From Desulfocapsa sp. (GTDB lineage: Bacteria; Desulfobacterota; Desulfobulbia; Desulfobulbales; Desulfocapsaceae): 64,000 nt of DNA. Position 1 is the stretch's first letter; each line of letters opens with the position of its first letter. The stretch spans positions 1 through 64,000 of the forward strand of contig JAFLJS010000008.1 in assembly GCA_022712895.1 (NCBI GenBank). Direction: 5' to 3'. The notes beneath the pieces were generated by a model. It did no database searches, was not told where the DNA came from, and worked only from the letters and a program-made list of their open reading frames with translations. The translations under genes and the position numbers were made by a program. Below are positions 15,765 to 25,041 of this stretch, piece by piece.

Positions 15765-18044
15765 TTACTCAGCCATTACACGCTCAATGGCATACCTCAA
15801 ATCTTCAAGTAAAAATGGTTTTGTCACCGCTGCCTTAAAACCATATTTTTTATGGTCCGCCATGACCGGATCATTTGAGTAGCCACTGGAGACAATTGCC
15901 CGTGCATCCGGGTCAAGTACAAGAATTTCCTGCATGGCTTCTTTTCCTCCCATGGCCCCTGGAACAGTCAGATCCATAAGAATAATATCAATGGGTTTTC
16001 CAATCATTTTCCGCCTGCGATACGTTTCAACAAGTTTCTCACCATCTTCAGCCTCCAGGGTTTCGTGGCCAAGTCTCTTTAGCATAAGCCGGGCAACCTG
16101 ACGGACTGGTTGCTCATCATCCATGATGATGACCGTTGCAGCGTTACTTGTTGAGGAAAAAACGTTCGGACTCTGGCCATGAACAAGTTCTTTACCCGAA
16201 ACAGGCAAATAAATGATAAAAGTGGTACCGACCCCTGTCTGGGACTCAACATTTATATAACCGTGGTGATTCATTATTATAGAATGGGTAATAGCAAGCC
16301 CCAACCCGCTTCCCTCTTTTTTCGTTGTGAAATAGGGGTCGAATATTTTTTCAAGATCCTTTTCTGCAATACCACTGCCATCATCTTCTACACAAATTTT
16401 GATATAAGCATCCTTATCCAGCCACGTGGGCCTGCCAGGACTGTCCGCTGGTATATTTTCACCACTGATTCTGATCCGTCCGCCATCTGGCATAACTGCT
16501 TTGGCATTAATCACCAGATTCTGGACGACCTGGGCGATTTGTCCCGGATCGATATCAACCAACCACAGATCTTTCGGCAGTGTAAATTCACAGGACACGA
16601 CACTGCCATGGAGAATAAAATTTGTTGCTTCCTGAATGGTATTGCCAATTGAAGTGGTCTGTTTTATAGGATTTCCACCCTTGGAAAAGGTGAGCAGCTG
16701 CTGGGTGAGATTTTTTGCCCGCAGAGATGCTTTTTTTGCCATGGCAAGCAATGGAGAGACATCAGCATCGGGCGCAACTAACATACCGGCCATCTCAATA
16801 TTCCCAAGGATTGCTGCCAGAATATTGTTAAAATCATGGGCAATACCACCAGCAAGAATCCCAACAGCTTCCAACTTTTCCACTTTAAACAGCTCTTCCT
16901 TTGCCCTTCTTTTTTCTGTTACATCTCTAAAAACAAGGACTACTCCAACAATAATTCCACGCCTGTTAAAGATAGGTGAACCACTGTTTTCCACGCTGTA
17001 ATGATTGTTGTCTTTGGCGACAAGTCCGGTGTTGGTTGTCTGCTCGACAGCTAAGCCGGAAGCCAGCACCTCCGTCACAGGGCTTTTACAAGGTTCACCG
17101 CTCTCCTCATTAATAATTTTAAAAATCCGTTCCACTGGCTGGCCGATAGCTTCCTGTTGACTCCACCCGGTAAGTTGTTCGGTCACACGATTGATTAAGA
17201 CAACTTTTCCCTCGAGATCTGTTGTAATAACCCCATCGCCAATACTACGCAAAGTCACAGCAAGTTGTTCTCTTTCCTCATCCAATGCTCTTTCTGCCAG
17301 CTTTCTCTTTGAAATATCCTGAAAACTTTCCACGACTCCTAATAACTTACCCGATGAATCCAGAAATGGTCTGGCTGTGATAATAAAGACTTTTCGCTTT
17401 CCATCTATCTCTTTTTCCACTTCGTGTATAACTTCATCAGCGCCTGCAATAATCTGCTCTAATGGACAATCATCAGTGTTACAAAAAGAACAGGGACGTG
17501 AGTCGTAACACCTCGTGTTATCCTCATCAACGCCTGGCCAGATATCCCAGTAGCCACTGTTTGCCATGGTGACAATATGCTCAATATTTGTAATACAAAG
17601 GGGATTTGAAGCATTCAGAACATTTTCAAGGGTGCTATTTGCCTCCTTCAGTTCTCCGGTACGAAGAGAAACCATATCCTCAAGGCTGTGTTTATACCGT
17701 TCAATTTGAAGATGCACTTTTTGGAATCGTTGAAAATAAAGGCCAAAGGCAAAAATAACGACAAAAGCTATGGAGTTACTGGCACCGCAATAGGGAGACA
17801 TAGCTCTCCATACGTTCTCCATACCATTCATCAGCAGAATCTGTTTGGCCAGATGCCCAAAAGAGCGTGATATTGCAAAAAAAACAATGGCTATAGTTAA
17901 AAGAAAAATATAGTTTAGAAATGTATCATCAGGTTTTTGCCGAATTCTTTTTCCAGCAAGAACTACACACCAGATAGCAAGAATCAGAACCCAGGCAGAG
18001 CCAAAAATATCGATAAGTATGACAGGAGACCAGGAAAGTGTCAT
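15765..18044 (-). CDS. Hybrid sensor histidine kinase with three N-terminal TM helices
   Basis: 759 residues from the ATG at 18044. That start forms an ATGA overlap with the stop of the upstream gene and is preceded by GGAGGAGAGAG; the longer in-frame start at 18059 is less likely. Three TM helices fall in about 1-100, followed by a coiled segment, PAS1 with a cysteine cluster (CYDSRPCSFCNTDDC), PAS2, HisKA with GGIAHDFNN, an ATPase domain (EDDGSGIAEKD, GSGLGLA) and a C-terminal receiver (DIILMDLTVPG). Tight coupling to the small membrane protein upstream suggests the two form one sensory unit. The signal is unknown; the cysteines could bind metal or respond to redox state. Confidence 0.9.
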   Translation of the reverse strand: MTLSWSPVILIDIFGSAWVLILAIWCVVLAGKRIRQKPDDTFLNYIFLLTIAIVFFAISRSFGHLAKQILLMNGMENVWRAMSPYCGASNSIAFVVIFAFGLYFQRFQKVHLQIERYKHSLEDMVSLRTGELKEANSTLENVLNASNPLCITNIEHIVTMANSGYWDIWPGVDEDNTRCYDSRPCSFCNTDDCPLEQIIAGADEVIHEVEKEIDGKRKVFIITARPFLDSSGKLLGVVESFQDISKRKLAERALDEEREQLAVTLRSIGDGVITTDLEGKVVLINRVTEQLTGWSQQEAIGQPVERIFKIINEESGEPCKSPVTEVLASGLAVEQTTNTGLVAKDNNHYSVENSGSPIFNRRGIIVGVVLVFRDVTEKRRAKEELFKVEKLEAVGILAGGIAHDFNNILAAILGNIEMAGMLVAPDADVSPLLAMAKKASLRAKNLTQQLLTFSKGGNPIKQTTSIGNTIQEATNFILHGSVVSCEFTLPKDLWLVDIDPGQIAQVVQNLVINAKAVMPDGGRIRISGENIPADSPGRPTWLDKDAYIKICVEDDGSGIAEKDLEKIFDPYFTTKKEGSGLGLAITHSIIMNHHGYINVESQTGVGTTFIIYLPVSGKELVHGQSPNVFSSTSNAATVIIMDDEQPVRQVARLMLKRLGHETLEAEDGEKLVETYRRRKMIGKPIDIILMDLTVPGAMGGKEAMQEILVLDPDARAIVSSGYSNDPVMADHKKYGFKAAVTKPFLLEDLRYAIERVMAE

Positions 18045-18514
18045 CTCTCTCCTCCCCATTTACGAAGAGCAAGGAGCAGAAAGACAAAAGATGGGACAAG
18101 AAGCAGGTGATCAAGTTGACTCAAGTAAAACCAGGCATCTGCAAAATCATTAATCGTGAAGGCAACAAGCTCCCCATTAAGAAAAACAAACTTTGTTTTA
18201 TCTACTGATTCAGCCAATGCATGTGCAGAAAAGGTCAGTACATTCCACGCAATAATGAGCCATAAAAACATCTTAAACTCAAACCAAGCATATTTTTTTA
18301 GCTGTATACGCTGTAGCCTGAAGAGCAGATAAATCATACCACCAGCAAAGAGCAGATGGCCGATCTGATGCACAACCAGACCTTCAGCGCCTGCATGGGA
18401 CTGCACAGCCCATGCAGGAGTCACTGCACAAGTCAGAATCACCATAACACTCAGAAATACAGACAAGACTCGACTCACCCTATAACCTTTTTTCATTTTG
18501 GGGGTAAAACGCAA
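18041..18514 (-). CDS. Small membrane protein coupled to the sensor kinase
   Basis: About 157 residues with an N-terminal signal-like segment (VLSVFLSVMVILTCAVTPAWA), then about three hydrophobic helices and an intervening extracytoplasmic loop with His and Asp residues (DFADAWFYLSQLDH). No family recognised. The first start is TTG at 18514 with AGGA about 10 nt upstream; an ATG at 18496 has no visible Shine-Dalgarno sequence, so the start is uncertain. Its stop overlaps the start of the kinase gene (ATGA), predicting translational coupling and co-function in sensing. The 283-nt divergent region upstream (18515-18797) shows no clear gene. Confidence 0.7.
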   Translation of the reverse strand: MRFTPKMKKGYRVSRVLSVFLSVMVILTCAVTPAWAVQSHAGAEGLVVHQIGHLLFAGGMIYLLFRLQRIQLKKYAWFEFKMFLWLIIAWNVLTFSAHALAESVDKTKFVFLNGELVAFTINDFADAWFYLSQLDHLLLVPSFVFLLLALRKWGGER

Positions 18515-18797
18515 GACGTTGGTTTCCTACAAAACCACTTATATGTTTATATGTTGACAAAATAAATGATTTGCAATTCACCTCTTTTATAGAGGCTATC
18601 ACATCAAGGAACTGAAATTCAAGGGAGAGGGGGAAAAAAACGTTTATAACACTGAGTGACACAGGCACACGGTACAAAAAGTCTTCGTTTGAGAAAAAGT
18701 GTGGCCAAATCAAAAAAAATATCTTAGTTATTTAGAATAATCTGAAAATTAACAAATTGTTTAATCAACTTTCACCTTCACATTAATCAGTCAAGCC

Positions 18798-19295
18798 ATG
18801 AACAAATTAACGTTTCTCCTCCTCCCCAGTTTATTCCTTTTCCTGACGGCATGTAGTTCTTCAGAAGTTGTCTACAAGGGTATCAAACACCCGCAGACCA
18901 GCGCTACAGAAACAACTTTCGAGGAACATACTATCCCCGATGGCTGTTCTGCCTTTGCCCACCTGCTGATGAACACTAAAGCAAATTCACTGGGCAAGGA
19001 TCTTGGTGAAGCAATGCGGACTGAAGCTATGGATAAAGGAGCGAATCTCGTTCTGATTGGACTTGCCCGGGAAGATGAGGATGCAGGACTTGATACAAAC
19101 AGATTTGATTATTATGGCCCTGAATACAGTTACAATTTTAACAGAACCTGGCTGGGCTGGAAGTTTGGTTTTAATGAATGGAACGATGGCGGTGCACTAA
19201 TCGGATTCGGTGCAAATGCCTCGGAGAGCAGAGAAACCATATTTCCACACACTATGATGATTCAGGCTGTTTTTTTACGTTGCGAAGCAAACTGA
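18798..19295 (+). CDS. Small lipoprotein
   Basis: 165 residues. The N-terminal signal sequence ends in a lipobox (FLTACSS), predicting lipid attachment at Cys about 19. The body has a DUF4156-like pattern: a Cys-containing N-terminal region (PDGCSAFAHLL), then AMRTEAMDKGANLVLI, where these proteins have an A...KGAN motif. The C-terminal half is rich in Trp, Tyr, Phe and Gly. A periplasm-facing outer-membrane lipoprotein is likely; function unknown. It faces the Hpt gene with 43 nt between the stops. Confidence 0.7.
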   Translation: MNKLTFLLLPSLFLFLTACSSSEVVYKGIKHPQTSATETTFEEHTIPDGCSAFAHLLMNTKANSLGKDLGEAMRTEAMDKGANLVLIGLAREDEDAGLDTNRFDYYGPEYSYNFNRTWLGWKFGFNEWNDGGALIGFGANASESRETIFPHTMMIQAVFLRCEAN

Positions 19296-19338
19296 CCAAC
19301 CACCGTAAAAGCCCTTTCGCAGCACGATAGCTGTAGAA

Positions 19339-19710
19339 CTAACAGTTGTGGAGAACCCAGTTTTCCATTTCCACAAAAGCCTGTCGTATCTCATCCATGC
19401 GGCTGGCAATGGTGGCAATATCTCCATCTCGGGCAAGATACTCAAACTCAAGGGCCAGATTGGACAGCCGCCAGGCAAAAATAGTAACACAGGCGCCTTT
19501 CATACCGTGGCATGTTTCACGGAGCCCTTCGCTGTCTGCATTCTTAATTCCTCTCTCAAGGGCCTGAACCCATTTGGGCCCACTGATCTTACAAAGATGT
19601 TCCAGTAACTCGACAACGATCTCACTATTACCATTGCAGTTATCAGTCAGCCGTGCAAAATCCAGCACAATGTCTGGGCGATCAGTCATATCAGGTCTTT
19701 GAGGAGGCAT
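19339..19710 (-). CDS. Orphan histidine phosphotransfer (Hpt) protein
   Basis: 123 residues, mostly helical, with the Hpt signature CHGMKGAC; the His of HGMKG is the expected phosphoryl-accepting residue. Stand-alone Hpt proteins relay phosphoryl groups from hybrid kinase receivers to response regulators. No response regulator with an output domain is adjacent, but three hybrid kinases with C-terminal receivers (6471, 15765, 43301) are encoded in this window, so it is a plausible shared intermediate (inference). ATG at 19710 has AGGA upstream. Confidence 0.85.
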   Translation of the reverse strand: MPPQRPDMTDRPDIVLDFARLTDNCNGNSEIVVELLEHLCKISGPKWVQALERGIKNADSEGLRETCHGMKGACVTIFAWRLSNLALEFEYLARDGDIATIASRMDEIRQAFVEMENWVLHNC

Positions 19711-19802
19711 CTAAAAAAATCCTGTTTTTTCAAAAGGTTCGATGGTACTCTTTCCCTACAAGGCTAACAGATCTGCCCATCAATGCATAGCAAAAAAGAT
19801 AC

Positions 19803-22064
19803 CTACCACACTGCGCGTAATCCATCCTGTTTGCGTAACAGATCAATCCGTCTTTCCAGATCAATTCGCCATTCGGCATGGATTCGTGCAGCCGATGGCG
19901 CAATTAACTCTGGCAAACCATATACCAATCTATCAGATGCCCGACTGGCTTCAATAACTGCTTCAATGGATCTTGCACCAAACTTATAACGACTGAGCAA
20001 CAGGCGAAGTAAAAGTCCGGAAGTCTTACGTGCCGCCGTCTTCCAGTGTGTATCCATCTGATGGGCAATGATAAATGCACGTTTGAGCAAGATACGACGC
20101 AACTCATCAATATCGTCAGCAGTAGCCGAATCACGGAGCAAGATATCCGGTATTTCGATGCCGTCAATATCAAGAACCACCCGTAACCGACTCATAAAGT
20201 CTGGTATTTTCAGGGTCTTCATCAGAGCCAGTGCCTCAGGATCGGTGGGGTCAAGCAATTTCTCCATACCGGACCAGCTGGCCTTCACACCACCGGCAAA
20301 AACGAAAATAGCACGTCCGATAAAGTGTGGAATACCATTTACATAAGTAACGCCATCCTGCATGGCGGGCAGAAAATAACGTAAATAACCAAATTCATGT
20401 CCATCATAACGGCAATCAAACTCGTCCCAAAACACAATTGGCACTTTTCCTCTGGCCACAGAGGCTCGAACCGGTTCAATGGCTGAGTTAACCTCATTAG
20501 GTGAAGCAAACTGGGTCAGATTAAATTCAAAGAAATCGAAGGGGTCACCATCGTAGCCATCAGAAATAACACGAGCGACTTCTTTAACAGCAAAGGATTT
20601 CCCAGACCCAGGCGGGCCAAAAACACCAAGACAAAGAGGACGTAGAACACTCTCTTTGGAGACATAGGAATCCATAACGTTCCGCAGAGTAATCACCGGA
20701 TCAATCTCTGCCGGGTCAGTGGTGCGCAAATGCCCGACTTGAAAAATCGGCAGATTACCAAAACCATTTTTACGATTCACTTCCTCTTTCAAATCGTGAA
20801 GAACAGAGACAATTTCGTCCATATACCCATGGGATCCACCCCGAGCGGACACATCAAGAGCGGTAGATGCTTTGCGGAAGTAGAAAAAACTGCGTAACGC
20901 TCTTTTCTTCTCCTCAGACCATGTCTGAGAAGCAACAAGGTCAATAATTACTTCAAAATCTGACGAGAGGGGTGGTAATTCAAAAAAGGACGGATCCGGA
21001 CCATACTGCATAAAAGAGCAGGCATATCCTCCCGGAAAGCTCTTGGCAAAATCAAGATTTGGAAATTCCAGAGTCTCTTTAAAATAATAGCCATGTTCAT
21101 AGAGCTGGCCCCAGTTTTTCAAGACTCTTTTGGAAAAATCATAAAAACAATTTCTGCTAAAATCAAATTTTCCAAAACGCATGGCATCCATAACCAGCAT
21201 GGCAGGCAGCAAGGTGTCATAACAGGGAACTGAACCGCGTTGACGAGGAGAACTTTTCTCAGGCAGGCACCCCTTTCGATGTCTGAAATAAACCGCATTC
21301 GGACCTATGTACAACAATCCGTGAGGAAACATTTCAACAACGATATGGCAACGAAATTTCCCAATACGCTCGTCCCACAGTCCGACCTCCTCAGTGCGTA
21401 AAGCACGGAGACACATGGCAACAATGGTTTCCCAGTTTACAGAACAATCCATCTCCATACGGGTGGTTTCCAGATCTGAGAGCCGGCAAAACAGAACAAA
21501 CTTATCATGCAACTGTTTCGCCCATTCCCCCCAATGGGCAACACTGATGCCCATGGCTATGGCCCACATACCAGGGTTACGGTCAAGATCATCCTGAGTC
21601 AGCTCCGGCGGGTGGCCGGAATCATCAACCACCACCAAGCCATCATTGTTTGTAAAAAGATCCCTGTTGGAATCATCCACAACAAAATCTTCAGCAGAAC
21701 TTGAACGCCCGCCTGGTGGCAGATACTGATTCACCATAAACCAGCCGTGATCTTCACGCTCAACACTTATATTCTTATGCTTCCTGAAAATCTGAAAAAC
21801 ATCCTTCTGCTCACCATAGGTAAGCGAGTGGATTCTAGGGTTCATATCCGATTCTGAGACATAGGCCGACAACCAGGTCAACAACTGTTCCAAACGGCCA
21901 TATTCAACGGAGACATCACCTGCCATAAGCTCAATATGATCACCGGGATTATACCCATATGCAGGTAAATTCCCCTCTTCCAGCAGACTCACCTGCTTAA
22001 TGGGAAGATTCCGAATCTTCACATTAGATCCCAGAAGGGTTATTTTCTGATCATATTCAGCCAT
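19803..22064 (-). CDS. AAA+ ATPase with long uncharacterised N-terminal region
   Basis: 753 residues from ATG 22064, which has GGAG 9 nt upstream; a longer start at 22103 would begin inside the terminator region of the cyd operon. The AAA+ module lies in about 470-700: Walker A GPPGSGKS (about 480) and Walker B IVFWDEFD (about 546). The first 450 residues match nothing I can name with confidence. Segments such as GLVVVDDSG, VNWETIVAMCLRALR and CHIVVEMFPHGLLYIG recall the ribokinase-like N-terminal regions fused to AAA ATPases in some large bacterial proteins. No signal peptide or TM helix. Possible roles range from a chaperone-like remodeller to a conflict-system ATPase; undecided. Confidence 0.75.
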   Translation of the reverse strand: MAEYDQKITLLGSNVKIRNLPIKQVSLLEEGNLPAYGYNPGDHIELMAGDVSVEYGRLEQLLTWLSAYVSESDMNPRIHSLTYGEQKDVFQIFRKHKNISVEREDHGWFMVNQYLPPGGRSSSAEDFVVDDSNRDLFTNNDGLVVVDDSGHPPELTQDDLDRNPGMWAIAMGISVAHWGEWAKQLHDKFVLFCRLSDLETTRMEMDCSVNWETIVAMCLRALRTEEVGLWDERIGKFRCHIVVEMFPHGLLYIGPNAVYFRHRKGCLPEKSSPRQRGSVPCYDTLLPAMLVMDAMRFGKFDFSRNCFYDFSKRVLKNWGQLYEHGYYFKETLEFPNLDFAKSFPGGYACSFMQYGPDPSFFELPPLSSDFEVIIDLVASQTWSEEKKRALRSFFYFRKASTALDVSARGGSHGYMDEIVSVLHDLKEEVNRKNGFGNLPIFQVGHLRTTDPAEIDPVITLRNVMDSYVSKESVLRPLCLGVFGPPGSGKSFAVKEVARVISDGYDGDPFDFFEFNLTQFASPNEVNSAIEPVRASVARGKVPIVFWDEFDCRYDGHEFGYLRYFLPAMQDGVTYVNGIPHFIGRAIFVFAGGVKASWSGMEKLLDPTDPEALALMKTLKIPDFMSRLRVVLDIDGIEIPDILLRDSATADDIDELRRILLKRAFIIAHQMDTHWKTAARKTSGLLLRLLLSRYKFGARSIEAVIEASRASDRLVYGLPELIAPSAARIHAEWRIDLERRIDLLRKQDGLRAVW

Positions 22065-22089
22065 GACATTGACTCCGTAAATAAAATAC

Positions 22090-22111
22090 AAAAAGGGAGG
22101 CAAAGCCTCCC
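22090..22111 (-). terminator. Rho-independent terminator of the cyd operon
   Basis: On the minus strand a perfect 7-bp stem, GGGAGGC and GCCTCCC with a TTT loop (22095-22111), is followed by TTTTT (22090-22094). It lies 23 nt after the stop of the small ORF at 22134-22226 and before the AAA+ gene, so it closes the Rrf2-DUF4492-cydAB transcript and shows that the small ORF is inside that transcript. Confidence 0.85.
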
Positions 22112-22133
22112 TCGTGTGATGTACGATCTGTTC

Positions 22134-22226
22134 CTACAACAGACCCGATTTATCAAGGGCAAAGACAGCCCCTTTATAGGATATAACAATTACCGCCACA
22201 TATCCAAGCAACATTAGCGTAGTCAT
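22134..22226 (-). CDS. 30-residue membrane peptide, CydX-like candidate
   Basis: A very short ORF that is easily missed: ATG at 22226 with AAGGAG 6 nt upstream, stop TAG at 22134. It begins MTTLMLLGYVAVIVISYKG and ends ALDKSGLL, a single hydrophobic helix with a basic turn. It lies 115 nt after cydB and just before the operon terminator, where small third subunits of cytochrome bd oxidases (CydX/CbdX and others) are encoded in other bacteria. Sequence resemblance to E. coli CydX is not evident, so the assignment rests on position, size, a strong ribosome-binding site and hydrophobicity. Confidence 0.7.
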   Translation of the reverse strand: MTTLMLLGYVAVIVISYKGAVFALDKSGLL

Positions 22227-22341
22227 TTTTTCTCCTTATTGTCTAGTATATTCAAGGCACAGGCTGCATGAAAAAAACGAAACCTTAAACAGCCCGCAAC
22301 CCTCCGCATTGTATTAACATCTGTAATGAACAAGGTACTCA

Positions 22342-23490
22342 CTAATATGCTTCCTCATCCAAAGCTTCTTCAACGGTTAGCTTTTTCGCATCCATCAATT
22401 TCCAGAGGTAGGCGATATAACCCACGACAAATGGAATTGCCAGCGCAACGTAGGTCATAATGGACAGTGTGTACTGACTGGAAGAGGCATTGTATATGGT
22501 AAGACTTGACTGTAGATCAAAAGTTGAAGGATAAAAAGCGGTTCCGTTAAATGCGGGCAGACAGAGTACCGTCAAGCCAACGAGTACAGTTCCGAACCCT
22601 GCAAACCAGATCCCCTTATCACTGTTTTTAAATGCGCCAGCAAGTACTCCCCAGATCACCAGCCCTATTCCACCAAGAAGCATAAGCAGGAGGTGAGGCA
22701 AAGCTATAAGATTAAAGAAATACTTAAAGGATACCATGGACACCACACCATCTGCGTCCACCCCAAACCCCTTGCGCAGAAGGATTGAGACAACAACAAA
22801 AAGGAGAAATGGCAGGGCACACAAGAAGTTTGTCCAGACAGCTTTTCGCAGACGTACTTCTAGTTCAGATACCGTACTGAAATCTATATTATTCAAAAGA
22901 TAGAGCGCCCCTAAGACCCTTGCATTGAAAACCAGAAACAGTCCGAGGGAAAGATTAAAGAGTGAAAAGGCAGCCTCAAGGCCTCGAAGGTTTACACCCC
23001 CAATAGTGTATTGCCAGGTCACTTGATTCATATCGTTCAAAGAGAAACTGGAACCAGTATAAAACGTTCCAACAGCTGCACCAATAAGCAACACACCGAC
23101 AGAACCATTTATAAACATAAACAATTCGTAGGTCTTGCCCCCCCAGACATTGGATGGCTTACTACGATACTCGTAACTTACTGCCTGGATAATAAAAGTG
23201 AAAAGAATCAATACCCATACCCAGTAAGCGCCACCAAAACTTGTAGCATAAAACTTAGGGAACGAGGCAAACAATGCGCCACCAAACAGAACCAGAGTGG
23301 TAAAAGTAAGCTCCCATTTCCGCCCCAGTGAGTTAACAATAAGTGCACTCTCCGTATCTGTTTTAGCCATCTGCCACAGCAAAGTCTGTCCACCCTGAAC
23401 AAAATTCAGGAAAAGGAACAGTGCACCAATCAGCGCACAGATAACCCACCAGAGTTGTTGCAGTGTTGCATAATCTAAATTTGATATCAT
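22342..23490 (-). CDS. cydB: Cytochrome bd ubiquinol/menaquinol oxidase subunit II
   Basis: 382 residues from ATG 23490 (GGAGG 9 nt upstream; the in-frame start at 23511 lies within cydA). Eight to nine TM helices with CydB features: WWVICALIGALFLFLNFVQGGQ near the N-terminus, TFTTLVLFGGALFASFPKFYA, and a C-terminal TYVALAIPFVVGYIAYLW. It partners CydA to reduce oxygen to water at the cytoplasmic membrane. In a sulfate reducer this is an oxygen-protection or microaerobic respiration enzyme. It starts one nucleotide after the cydA stop codon. Confidence 0.95.
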   Translation of the reverse strand: MISNLDYATLQQLWWVICALIGALFLFLNFVQGGQTLLWQMAKTDTESALIVNSLGRKWELTFTTLVLFGGALFASFPKFYATSFGGAYWVWVLILFTFIIQAVSYEYRSKPSNVWGGKTYELFMFINGSVGVLLIGAAVGTFYTGSSFSLNDMNQVTWQYTIGGVNLRGLEAAFSLFNLSLGLFLVFNARVLGALYLLNNIDFSTVSELEVRLRKAVWTNFLCALPFLLFVVVSILLRKGFGVDADGVVSMVSFKYFFNLIALPHLLLMLLGGIGLVIWGVLAGAFKNSDKGIWFAGFGTVLVGLTVLCLPAFNGTAFYPSTFDLQSSLTIYNASSSQYTLSIMTYVALAIPFVVGYIAYLWKLMDAKKLTVEEALDEEAY

Positions 23491-23491
23491 C

Positions 23492-25024
23492 TTAATGTCC
23501 CTCCGGTCCAATGGAAATCTGTTTCAGCATAATGGAAATCTCTGCGAACAACAGCATTGCAAAAACCACTGCAAACATTGCAAACGTAATTTGAACAGAT
23601 GTGGTGGAGAGATTTGTCGTAGCTATCTTTACAGGCATTAGCCCCTGGATTGCCCAGGGCTGGCGACCGACTTCTGCCGTTACCCAGCCCGCCTGTTGCG
23701 CCAGCAGCGCAAGAAGTGCGGTGAAGAGTCCAACGGGGAGTAACCAGCGTTTTTCTGTAATATTTCCTTTTACGGTAAAGAACAGAAAAGCACCAAAGAT
23801 AACAGGAAAAAGAGAACCTAAAATAGCCATTATATGAAAAGAATTAAAGACAATCGCCACAGGTGGAACGGCCTCTTCCGGTGTATCCAAATAGCCGTAA
23901 CCCATATATTTCTGATTCACGTTAAAACGTTCCAAGGCTGCGGCGGCGGCATCTTCCTGGCCAGCTCTTTTAGCCTCTTTAAATGCGGCGAGATCAGAAA
24001 GTGCATGACGCCCTTTTTCCATCATGGTGTTGACTCCCATGATATTCTCTTTTTCATTTCCCCAGACCAGATCGTCGATTCCAGGAACAAATGAACCAAA
24101 TTCACGATTGGCAAGCAGTGATAACATACCCGGAATTTTTACTTCGTAGAGAAATGCATCCTGAACATCACCAGGTGCTTTTGCATCATTAATAATTCCC
24201 ATACCAACAAGCCCTGCACCTCGCTCGCCTATGTATAGACCTTCCATGGCAGCAAGTTTCATGGGCTGCTTCTGAGCAACTTCATATGCTGCTTCATCAC
24301 CAGTGAATCCAACAAACATTGAGGCTACAAGGCCAAAAACAGAAGCCACAACTATTGATCTTTTGGCCATTTCCACATGTCGTCGCTTAATAAGGTACCA
24401 GCAGGAAATAGTCAAAACAAAGGCAGAGGCCATAACAAAACCGGATGAAGACGTGTGCGTCATCTTCGAAATGGCAACCGGATTAAAAACAACCTCGGCA
24501 AAACTCTCCATTTCAAACCTGGCCTGCTCAGGATTAAAAGCCATACCAACCGGATTTTGCATCCAGCCATTAGCAACAAGAATCCAGACAGCCGAAAGGT
24601 TGGAACCTATGGCCACCATCCACGTTGAGAAACAGTGAAATCTTTTGGAGACCTTGTCCCAGCCAAAAAACATCACTGCAAAGAAACTGGCTTCCATAAA
24701 AAAGGCAAAAAGTCCCTCAATGGCCAAAGGTGCTCCAAAAATATCACCCACCATCCAGGAGTAATTAGACCAGTTAGTACCAAACTCAAACTCAAGAATA
24801 ATGCCTGTAGCCACGCCAATGGCAAAGTTAATACCAAAGAGCGTCATCCAGAAACGGGTAATCGTTTTCCACTGTTCATCACCTGTTTTGAGATAAATGG
24901 TCTCAAAAAAGGCACAAAGAAATGACAGGCCAAGGGTTAAAGGTACAAATATCCAGTGATACATTGCCGTAAATGCAAACATTGCCCTCGACCAGTTCAC
25001 CAGACTGGGATCAACATCAATCAT
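23492..25024 (-). CDS. cydA: Cytochrome bd oxidase subunit I
   Basis: 510 residues. The heme-ligand regions are visible: MYHWIFVPLTLGLS near residue 23 (His, heme b595), SKMTHTSSSGF (His, heme b558) and FHIMAILGS (Met, heme b558). The quinol-site segment GWVTAEVGRQPW and the conserved GIILEFEFGTNW are present. The loop between helices 6 and 7 carries the quinol-oxidising Q-loop; its length is typical for a 500-residue CydA. The start has a strong AGGAGGAG site. It lies in the operon Rrf2-DUF4492-cydA-cydB-small peptide. Confidence 0.97.
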   Translation of the reverse strand: MIDVDPSLVNWSRAMFAFTAMYHWIFVPLTLGLSFLCAFFETIYLKTGDEQWKTITRFWMTLFGINFAIGVATGIILEFEFGTNWSNYSWMVGDIFGAPLAIEGLFAFFMEASFFAVMFFGWDKVSKRFHCFSTWMVAIGSNLSAVWILVANGWMQNPVGMAFNPEQARFEMESFAEVVFNPVAISKMTHTSSSGFVMASAFVLTISCWYLIKRRHVEMAKRSIVVASVFGLVASMFVGFTGDEAAYEVAQKQPMKLAAMEGLYIGERGAGLVGMGIINDAKAPGDVQDAFLYEVKIPGMLSLLANREFGSFVPGIDDLVWGNEKENIMGVNTMMEKGRHALSDLAAFKEAKRAGQEDAAAAALERFNVNQKYMGYGYLDTPEEAVPPVAIVFNSFHIMAILGSLFPVIFGAFLFFTVKGNITEKRWLLPVGLFTALLALLAQQAGWVTAEVGRQPWAIQGLMPVKIATTNLSTTSVQITFAMFAVVFAMLLFAEISIMLKQISIGPEGH

Positions 25025-25041
25025 TTTACTCCTCCTCTATA

